Positions 54,109-60,174 of a stretch of 64,000 nt of DNA are shown one piece after another. The stretch covers positions 65,431-129,430 of the forward strand of contig JACKIN010000010.1 in assembly GCA_020638495.1 (NCBI GenBank), read 5' to 3'. The translations under genes and the position numbers were made by a program. Each line of letters begins with the position of its first letter. The first letter of the stretch is position 1. The notes beneath the pieces were generated by a model. It was not told the DNA's origin, made no database searches, and saw only the letters and a program-made list of their open reading frames with translations. The stretch comes from Geminicoccaceae bacterium. GTDB taxonomy: Bacteria > Pseudomonadota > Alphaproteobacteria > Geminicoccales > Geminicoccaceae.

Positions 54109-54882
54109 TTGGTCGAGGCGCCAGCGGTCGAGCTCAGGGGCATCACCAAGCGCTACGGCAAGGTCGAGGCGCTGGGTGGTGTCGACCTCGAGGTGGGCAG
54201 GAACGAGATCCTCGGCCTGATCGGCGACAACGGGGCCGGCAAGTCGACGCTCATCAAGATCCTGACCGGGGTCGAGCGGCCCACCCTCGGCCAGATGCAG
54301 ATCAAGGGCGAGCCGGTCGACTTCGGCCGCTACAGCGTGCGCGGCGCCCATGAGCGCGGCATCGAGACCGTCTACCAGCAGAAGAGTCTGGGCGACAAGC
54401 AGCCGCTCTGGCGCAATTTCTTCGTCGGCCGCAACATCACCAACAAATGGGGCTTCATCGACGTCAGGCGGCAGAAGGAGCTGGCCAACGAGGTGCTCAA
54501 GGGGGCCATCGGCTTTCGCGGGGTCGGCATCGACGTGGATGCCACGGCCGGCAATCTCTCGGGCGGCGAGCGGCAGGGCATCTGCATCGGCCGGGCCATG
54601 CATTTCGACGCCGACCTCATCATCCTCGACGAGCCCACCGTGGCGCTTGCCGTCAAGGAGGTCGGCAAGGTCCTCTCCTTCATCGAGCGGATCAAGGCCT
54701 CGGGCCGCGCCTGCCTCTATGTCGAGCACAACCTCGCCCACGTCCACGCCATGGCCGACCGCATGGTGATCATCGACCGCGGCCGCATCGTCGGCGAGGT
54801 GCGGCGGGGCGAGATGACCGTGCACGAGCTCACCGAGCACTTCCTCGACCTGCAACGCCGGGGCGAGCGGGGTGCCGCCTGA
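54109..54882 (+). CDS. ABC transporter ATP-binding subunit (sugar type)
   Basis: The 257-residue protein is a single ATPase domain: Walker A GDNGAGKSTLIKIL, Q-loop VYQQKSLGDKQPLWRN, signature LSGGERQGICIGRAM, Walker B LIILDEPTVAL and the switch His in YVEHNLAHVH. It is one domain instead of the duplicated RbsA type, as in the FrcA-like sugar importers. The start is TTG (54109) behind GGGGAGG. It overlaps the permease gene by one base. Confidence 0.92.
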   Translation: MVEAPAVELRGITKRYGKVEALGGVDLEVGRNEILGLIGDNGAGKSTLIKILTGVERPTLGQMQIKGEPVDFGRYSVRGAHERGIETVYQQKSLGDKQPLWRNFFVGRNITNKWGFIDVRRQKELANEVLKGAIGFRGVGIDVDATAGNLSGGERQGICIGRAMHFDADLIILDEPTVALAVKEVGKVLSFIERIKASGRACLYVEHNLAHVHAMADRMVIIDRGRIVGEVRRGEMTVHELTEHFLDLQRRGERGAA

Positions 54883-55916
54883 TGGGGGGCAGGCTCGGCC
54901 GGATCGAGGGGCTGGCGATCATCATCGTGGCGATCGTCGTCACCGGCGTCTTCATGGTCATGGCGCCGCAGACCTTCCTCTCCGACCGCATCTACGCGAC
55001 GCTCCTGGTCACCATGGCGCCGCTGCTGCTCTGCGCGCTCGGCCTCACTTTGGTCATCGCGTCTGGCCAGATCGACCTCTCCTTCTCCTCCATCGTGGCG
55101 CTCTCGGGCTTCGTCCTCGCCGCCGCCTACCGCTTCGAGAACATTCCGTTCCTGGCCTTTCTCGCCGAGGGCTCGGATGCGGCGGCGATCGAGGCGACCC
55201 GCGCCTGGCTGATCTGGGTCGGCGCCGTGCTCGCCGTCCTCGCCGGGGCCGGGGCCGGGTGGATCAACGGCGTGCTCGTCGCCCGGCTCGGCATCCCCTC
55301 GATCATCGCCACCCTGGCCACCCTCTTCCTCTGGCGCGGTGTGGCCGTCGTCCTCGCCGGCGGGCTCAGCTACAACCTCCGGGGCGTGCGCGACACGGCC
55401 CTCTGGCAGGTCACCACCGGCCGCCTCCTCGACTGGCTGCCGCTCCAGGCGCTCTGGGTCGGGCTGGTCGCCGTCGGCTTGTGGTTCATCCTCAACCGCC
55501 ACCGCTTCGGCGAGGCGCTGCTCTTCCTCGGCGACAATGCCGAGGTGGCGCGGGTCATGGGCATCGACGTCGCCGCCACCCGCATCCGCCTCTTCACGCT
55601 CATGGGAGCGCTCGCCGGGCTCGCCGGCGTCTTCCTCACCGCCGAGAACATCACCTTCTACACCAACCAGGGCCAGGGCTTCCTGCTGCTCGCCATGGCC
55701 GCCGTCTTCATCGGCGGCACCTCGATCTATGGCGGCTCCGGCAGCATCACCGGCACGGTCCTCGGCGCCTATATCGTGCTCGTCGTGCAGGCCGGCATCG
55801 TCGCCGCCGGCGTGCAGGGCTTCTGGAACGACGTCGTGATCGGCCTCATCTTCATCGCCGCCGTCGTCTTCCACCTCTCGCTGGAGCGGACCGAGCGTGC
55901 CGGCGGGAGCAGTTGA
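54882..55916 (+). CDS. ABC transporter permease (sugar type)
   Basis: The 344-residue protein has eight to ten membrane helices and the branched-chain/ribose-type permease motifs LVIASGQIDLSFSSIVALSG, GIPSIIATLATLFLWRG, GDNAEVARVMGIDVAATRIR and VFIGGTSIYGGSGSITGTVL. It forms the pore for a sugar or sugar-like compound with the preceding ATPase. ATG 54882 overlaps the ATPase stop (TGATG). Confidence 0.93.
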   Translation: MGGRLGRIEGLAIIIVAIVVTGVFMVMAPQTFLSDRIYATLLVTMAPLLLCALGLTLVIASGQIDLSFSSIVALSGFVLAAAYRFENIPFLAFLAEGSDAAAIEATRAWLIWVGAVLAVLAGAGAGWINGVLVARLGIPSIIATLATLFLWRGVAVVLAGGLSYNLRGVRDTALWQVTTGRLLDWLPLQALWVGLVAVGLWFILNRHRFGEALLFLGDNAEVARVMGIDVAATRIRLFTLMGALAGLAGVFLTAENITFYTNQGQGFLLLAMAAVFIGGTSIYGGSGSITGTVLGAYIVLVVQAGIVAAGVQGFWNDVVIGLIFIAAVVFHLSLERTERAGGSS

Positions 55917-55948
55917 ACCACTCGGTCTCAGAATGGAAGGACAAGTCG

Positions 55949-56929
55949 ATGCTCGAACGCGTGCTGCTCGGCACCGCCATCGCCGCGGTCACCGCCATGC
56001 CGGTGGCAGCCCAGGATCTCCTGGGCTCCGGCATGACCATCTTTGCCCAGATGGGCGGCCCCCCCGGCGGCCCCGCCACCCTGCCCCGCGCCAATGGGGC
56101 GAAGGACGCCGCCCGCCATCTCGGCGCTGACCTCGTCGAGCAGTACTCGGGCTGGCTCCCCGACGTCATGATCCAGCAGTTCCGCGAGGCCGTCGCCTCG
56201 TCGCCCGACTGCATCGTCATCATGGGCCACCCGGGCGTCGACGCCTTCCAGGACCTGGTCGACGAGGCCGAGGCCGCCGGCATCCTGGTCACCGTCAACA
56301 ACACGCCGCTCTCCAGCCTGCAGCAGCAATACGGCGGCAACGGCATGGGCTATGCCGGCGTCATCCTCTATGACGGCGGCTGGGTCACGGCCCAGAACAT
56401 GCTGGCCACCGGCAAGCTGCAGCCCGGCGACAAGGCCCTGGTCTACGGCCTCCTCGGCCAGGCCGAGCGCGGCGAATCCACCCGCGGCCTCAAGGAGGGC
56501 CTCGAGGAAGGCGGCGTCGTCGTCGACTATCTCGAGATCAGCCCCGAGGTGAACAACGACACCTCGCTCGCCGTGCCGATCCTCGTCTCGTATCTCGAGA
56601 GCAATCCCGACATCAAGGCGTTCGGCACCCAGCACGGCGGCGTCACCGGCCAGATAGCCCGCGTCCTCGAGCAGGCCGGCAAGGCGCCCGGCGACATCGT
56701 CGTCGGCGGCATCGACCTCGCCCCCTCGACCATCGACGGCCTCGAGCAGGGCTTCATCACCGCCACGCTCGACCAGCAGCTCTACCTCCAGGGCTTCCTG
56801 CCGGTGACGCAGTGCGTCCTGAGCAAGAAGTACGGCTTCGCCGGCCTCTCCATCAACACCGGCGCCGGCGTGGTGACGCCGGAGACCATCGGCGAGCTGA
56901 TCCCGCTGATCGAAGCCGGGATTCGGTAG
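55949..56929 (+). CDS. Periplasmic sugar-type ABC substrate-binding protein
   Basis: The 326-residue protein has a signal peptide (MLERVLLGTAIAAVTAMPVA) and the type I periplasmic binding fold: DVMIQQFREAVASSPDCIVI, DEAEAAGILVTVNNTPL, QPGDKALVYGLLGQAERGES, FGTQHGGVTGQIARVLEQAG, VVGGIDLAPSTIDGLEQGFI. This is the RbsB/LsrB-like pattern for sugars or polyols; the ligand cannot be named. It lies 32 bases after the permease gene and ends the operon. A strong terminator follows. Confidence 0.92.
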   Translation: MLERVLLGTAIAAVTAMPVAAQDLLGSGMTIFAQMGGPPGGPATLPRANGAKDAARHLGADLVEQYSGWLPDVMIQQFREAVASSPDCIVIMGHPGVDAFQDLVDEAEAAGILVTVNNTPLSSLQQQYGGNGMGYAGVILYDGGWVTAQNMLATGKLQPGDKALVYGLLGQAERGESTRGLKEGLEEGGVVVDYLEISPEVNNDTSLAVPILVSYLESNPDIKAFGTQHGGVTGQIARVLEQAGKAPGDIVVGGIDLAPSTIDGLEQGFITATLDQQLYLQGFLPVTQCVLSKKYGFAGLSINTGAGVVTPETIGELIPLIEAGIR

Positions 56930-56936
56930 AGAGCAA

Positions 56937-56967
56937 GGAACCGGGGGAACTGAGTTCCCCCGGTTCC
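56937..56967 (+). terminator. Very strong terminator of the ABC transporter operon
   Basis: A perfect 14-bp stem (56937-56950, GGAACCGGGGGAAC, with 56954-56967) and a TGA loop begin 8 bases after the stop codon of the binding protein gene. It is one of the longest hairpins in the window. Confidence 0.85.
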
Positions 56968-56970
56968 CCT

Positions 56971-57047
56971 CGGCACGTCTCGACCTTGCGCAAGAGGGCG
57001 AGGAGGTGACCATCACCCGGCACGGCAAGCCCGCCCTGCGGCGCTAG
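56971..57047 (+). pseudogene. Relic of a Phd-type antitoxin
   Basis: The rightward frame ending at the TAG 57045-57047 reads RLDLAQEGEEVTITRHGKPA, then LRR. EGEEVTITRHGKPA is the middle of Phd/YefM antitoxins, and is alike to the ETLTLTRHGRPVAR of the antitoxin at 14870. No start codon or N-terminal part is present because the segment abuts the ABC operon terminator, and the C-terminal toxin-binding tail is absent. It marks a lost toxin-antitoxin locus. Confidence 0.7.
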
Positions 57048-57622
57048 TTGGTGATCGCCCGCTGCTCCGGCCGGTTGTCGATCGGAATCATGATGTGGGC
57101 GTAGGGCGTGCCCGACCACATGACGTAGGGGCCGTCCGTGTCGAGGGTGGTAGGCAGTCCCTCCAGCGCCGCCGGATCGGGCACGATCATCATGACGTGC
57201 GGCCCTTCGACCACCCAGTCGTTGTCGGCCGTGGGCGTTCCCGCCGCCGGGTCGATGTTGCTGGCGCCGCCGTCCGACGAGTCGCCGGCCATCATGTAGG
57301 AGATGCCGACCCGTGACGCGGTGAAGGGCTCGTGATGCATCCAGGCCTGCATCCAGCGTCGCCATTCGCCATCCATGCACATCGGCCCGGCGACCCCCTG
57401 CGGTGCCGGAAAGCAGGTGTAGTCGCCGGGCCCCGGACGAAGGATGTTGCCTTCGAGATCGGAGACAGTGGCCGTGTCTCGGATGTTGGGTGGTGCCGCC
57501 CTGAGCGCGTCGGCGATGAGTGCCGTCGCATCCTCGGCGCTGAACGCGGGCCCACCCATGACGATGGCAGCAAGACACGCGATCGCGCCGGCGTCGAGGG
57601 TCGTGCGTCTCGAGGTGGTCAT
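57044..57622 (-). CDS. Exported protein of unknown function
   Basis: The 192-residue product has an N-terminal signal (TLDAGAIACLAAIVMGGPAF, cut after SA). The mature part contains APPNIRDTATVSDLEGNILR, GDYTCFPAPQGVAGPMCMDG, WMQAWMHHEPFT and HVMMIVPDPAALEGLPT. Conserved Cys, Met, His and Trp residues are notable, suggesting metal or small-molecule binding, but no family is recognised. ATG 57622 is preceded by GGAGG at 8 bases. Its stop codon overlaps the antitoxin relic on the other strand by three bases. Confidence 0.65.
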   Translation of the reverse strand: MTTSRRTTLDAGAIACLAAIVMGGPAFSAEDATALIADALRAAPPNIRDTATVSDLEGNILRPGPGDYTCFPAPQGVAGPMCMDGEWRRWMQAWMHHEPFTASRVGISYMMAGDSSDGGASNIDPAAGTPTADNDWVVEGPHVMMIVPDPAALEGLPTTLDTDGPYVMWSGTPYAHIMIPIDNRPEQRAITN

Positions 57623-58012
57623 CGTTCGGTCCTCCATTGGCGATGAGGATTCGACGTTCGCACACACCGATCAAGAACGGCATCGGTCAACTGGCGTAGG
57701 GGCAGCGCCACCGATGACGTAGCCCGGCGTGCGGGCTATCGAGGCCCCCCCTTTTTGACCTGCGCCGCACGCGCTCCGCGTTCAGCTCATCCGCCGCGTG
57801 CACGCGGGGCGAGGGTCACCTTCACCGCTGGAGGGGCTGGTCCGGCGGCGGCGGCATGGCGGCGATGCGGCGCGGCTCGCCGACGACCGGCTCGCCGTCG
57901 TCGCGGACAGGAGGCCGGGTTCGCTCGCAGATGCGGCGGGAACCAGCAGTCCAGCCGCCGCGTTTGTCGCTGCCGGGGAATGCTCGGCATGCAATTCGGG
58001 GTGGTGCATGAA
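57623..58012. other. Intergenic region with hairpin and C7/T5 tract
   Basis: The 390-base divergent gap contains no supported gene. A perfect 7-bp hairpin TAGCCCG-GCGTG-CGGGCTA (57720-57738) is followed by a run of Cs and Ts ending at 57754. The rightward hairpin and T run look like a weak terminator, yet no gene precedes it on that strand. Confidence 0.35.
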
Positions 58013-58528
58013 ATGGCCGACCTGGTAATCGAGGCGCCCCGGATTCGGGACGACGGTCTTCAACTGGAGGAAGACCGGGCCTTTCAGGAGCGGTTCTGGC
58101 GGGGCGAGCGCATTGCGCTCGGCGTCTTCGCCATCATCATCCTCCTGGCGCTCTTGGGCTTCGCCGGTTCCGGCGGGCTCCTGGGGTTGGGTGCCGTGGC
58201 GAGCAGCGCCGGCAGCGTCGAGCATGCGCGTGTCGTCCGCTGGCAGACTCCCGACCGATTGCGCGTCGTCCTGACTCTGGATCAGGCGGTGCACGAGGTG
58301 GTGCTGGCCGACCCGTTCTCCGCCTGGTTCGACATCGAAACCATCCAGCCCGAACCCGAGCGCAGCTTCATCGGTCCCCACGGGCTGGTGCTGCAGTTCA
58401 ACACGGACGGGGTGCCGAGTTCAGCAGTCCTGCTGAGCGTGCGGCCGGATGCGCCGGGACTGGCGCGCTACCGCGTCGTGCTGGACGGAGCGGAGCCGAT
58501 GACTGTGACTCAACTGGTCCTGCCCTGA
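58013..58528 (+). CDS. Single-pass membrane protein, function unknown
   Basis: The 171-residue protein has a cytoplasmic acidic N-terminus (MADLVIEAPRIRDDGLQLEE), one membrane helix at about residues 38-62 (IALGVFAIIILLALLGFAG) and a C-terminal soluble domain rich in beta strands (WQTPDRLRVVLTLDQAVHEV, WFDIETIQPEPERSFIGPHG). The soluble part should face the periplasm. The start could also be ATG 57980 or 57989. The DUF421 gene starts 10 bases after its stop, so both are likely co-transcribed and may work together. Confidence 0.7.
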   Translation: MADLVIEAPRIRDDGLQLEEDRAFQERFWRGERIALGVFAIIILLALLGFAGSGGLLGLGAVASSAGSVEHARVVRWQTPDRLRVVLTLDQAVHEVVLADPFSAWFDIETIQPEPERSFIGPHGLVLQFNTDGVPSSAVLLSVRPDAPGLARYRVVLDGAEPMTVTQLVLP

Positions 58529-58538
58529 GGTAGCCCAG

Positions 58539-58988
58539 ATGGAAACGGTCTTGCGCGGCATCGCGATCTATCTGGCGCTGCTCGTGGTCATCCGCCTGTC
58601 GGGCCGTCGAACGATCGGCGAGATGGCAGCCTTCGACTTCGTGCTGCTGCTGATCGTGGCCGAGACGACGCAGCAGGCGCTGCTCGGCGACGACTTCTCG
58701 ATAACCAATTCCCTGGTGCTCATCGTCACGCTCTTCTCAGCGGACGCGTTCTTCTCCTATGTGAAGCAGTGGTGGCCGCAGGCTGCCAAATGGATGGACG
58801 GACAGGCGACGGTCCTGATCAGCCTCGGCAATCCCGACAGGCGCGCCTTGTCGCGGGCGCGGGTGGATCTGGCCGACGTCTTGCTGGCCGCACGCGAGCA
58901 GCACGGGCTGGAGCGGCTGGATCAGATCAAGTTCGCCGTGCTGGAAGCCAGCGGCAGCATCAGCATCATCCCGAAACGCGACGAATGA
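58539..58988 (+). CDS. DUF421 family membrane protein (YetF-like)
   Basis: The 149-residue protein has three N-terminal helices (LRGIAIYLALLVVIRLSGRR; FDFVLLLIVAETTQQALLGD; ITNSLVLIVTLFSADAFFSY) and a C-terminal soluble domain (DVLLAAREQHGLERLDQIKF, VLEASGSISIIPK). RLSGRRTIGEMAAFDFVLL is the DUF421 hallmark. The family has no firm function. The gene is immediately downstream of a single-pass membrane protein gene. Confidence 0.9.
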   Translation: METVLRGIAIYLALLVVIRLSGRRTIGEMAAFDFVLLLIVAETTQQALLGDDFSITNSLVLIVTLFSADAFFSYVKQWWPQAAKWMDGQATVLISLGNPDRRALSRARVDLADVLLAAREQHGLERLDQIKFAVLEASGSISIIPKRDE

Positions 58989-59099
58989 TCCGGCCTCGCA
59001 CGGCGAGTCACCACGGCCGGCCAGTCAGCAGTGCCGCCGGCGCCCATCGCCGCCATCAAATCGTCCGTGAGCAGGGTTGGTGTGCCTTCCCCCGGAGCT

Positions 59100-59396
59100 T
59101 CACGCCCCCATCGTCAAGACCAGCGTGAGATAGGCCGCCATGGCCAAGGCCAGCGCCAGAAAGAAATTGCCGAGCCGGCGCATGGCGACGAAGCCGACGC
59201 CGGCCGAGACCCAGCCGGCCGGGCCGGCGGCGAGCACCATGGGGGCCACGAGGGCGGCGAAGATGGTGCCCGGCATGGCGGTCATGAAGGCCTCGACGAA
59301 GGGGCTCGGCTGGAGGCGCTGGGCGAGGCGGTAGCCGCCGATGCGGGTCGCGTAGGTGGCAACGGCCAGGAGCAGGATGACGCCGATCTCAAGCAT
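59100..59396 (-). CDS. azlD: AzlD-like subunit of a branched-chain amino acid exporter
   Basis: The 98-residue protein has about four helices; ATYATRIGGYRLAQRLQPSP and EAFMTAMPGTIFAALVAPMV are typical of AzlD. It pairs with AzlC to export branched-chain amino acids (or analogues) across the inner membrane. Its start overlaps the azlC stop by 8 bases. Confidence 0.9.
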   Translation of the reverse strand: MLEIGVILLLAVATYATRIGGYRLAQRLQPSPFVEAFMTAMPGTIFAALVAPMVLAAGPAGWVSAGVGFVAMRRLGNFFLALALAMAAYLTLVLTMGA

Positions 59397-60093
59397 GGAT
59401 GCCTCGCTTCAGCAGGGCTGCCACGAGGCTGCCGGCCATGGCGCCGAGGACGATGTACCAGGTGCCGGGCAGGAGCGCCTTGGCGAGCACGGCGATGCCG
59501 GCCGAGACGCCCCAGGGCAGGAGGTCGGCGCGGCCGCGCCAGAAGCCGGCGAGCAGGACGACGAAGAAGGCGGTGGTGAGGAAGGCGAGGCCGAAGCGCT
59601 CGACCACCGCCCTGACGTCGCCCGCCATGGTGCCGGCGAGCGAGCTCGTCACCCAGAAGACCCAGAGTGTCACCCCGGCGCCGGCCATGAAGGCGGCGTC
59701 GCGCCCGCCCCGCTGCTGCTCGGCCATGGCCATGCCCCAGCTCTCGTCGGTCATGAAGTAGAGGCTGGCATGCGCCCGCCAGCCGCCGAGCGGCCGCAGC
59801 CACGGCATGATCGCCGCCCCCATCAGCACGTGGCGCAGGTTGAGGACGACGACGCCGACCAGGAGTGTGATCACCGGCAGGGGCTCCTGCCAGAGCTCGA
59901 GCGCCAGGAACTGCGAGGCGCCGGCGAAGACGAAGGCGGAGAAGAGGCCGACCTGGAGCACCGAGAGCCCCGCCTGGATCGCGAGAAAGCCGTAGAGCAA
60001 GCCGAAGGCGACGACCCCCGGCAGCAGCGGCAGCATCGCCACCGCCCCCCGCCGCGCCCCGTCCCGGGTGAAGACGATCGGTCCGTCACTCAC
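59389..60093 (-). CDS. azlC: AzlC-family branched-chain amino acid exporter
   Basis: The 234-residue protein has several helices with AzlC hallmarks: GAVAMLPLLPGVVAFGLLYG, FVFAGASQFLALELW, LRHVLMGAAIMPWLRPL and LYFMTDESWGMAMAEQQRGG. It forms the large subunit of the AzlCD exporter. The frame is open up to 60147, but that would place the first residues on top of a terminator hairpin; GTG at 60093 is therefore preferred, with 60099 possible. No regulator gene is seen next to it. Confidence 0.88.
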   Translation of the reverse strand: MSDGPIVFTRDGARRGAVAMLPLLPGVVAFGLLYGFLAIQAGLSVLQVGLFSAFVFAGASQFLALELWQEPLPVITLLVGVVVLNLRHVLMGAAIMPWLRPLGGWRAHASLYFMTDESWGMAMAEQQRGGRDAAFMAGAGVTLWVFWVTSSLAGTMAGDVRAVVERFGLAFLTTAFFVVLLAGFWRGRADLLPWGVSAGIAVLAKALLPGTWYIVLGAMAGSLVAALLKRGIHA

Positions 60094-60135
60094 AACCACG
60101 ACACCCGGCCACGCGCAGAAAACCGAGGGGGCTGC

Positions 60136-60154
60136 GGGGGAAATCATTTCCCCC
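60136..60154 (-). terminator. Terminator hairpin of the caspase operon
   Basis: GGGGGAAA (60136-60143) and TTTCCCCC (60147-60154) form an 8-bp stem with loop TCA, 20 bases past the stop of the leftward caspase-like gene. The A/T bases at the loop side make it stable yet without a U tract. Confidence 0.65.
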
Positions 60155-60174
60155 GGCCCTTCCGTCGCCTTCGC

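Noticed and set aside
57720..57754. tRNA-like or riboswitch structure
   Set aside because: The hairpin with C and T runs does not fit a tRNA cloverleaf or any riboswitch core I know.
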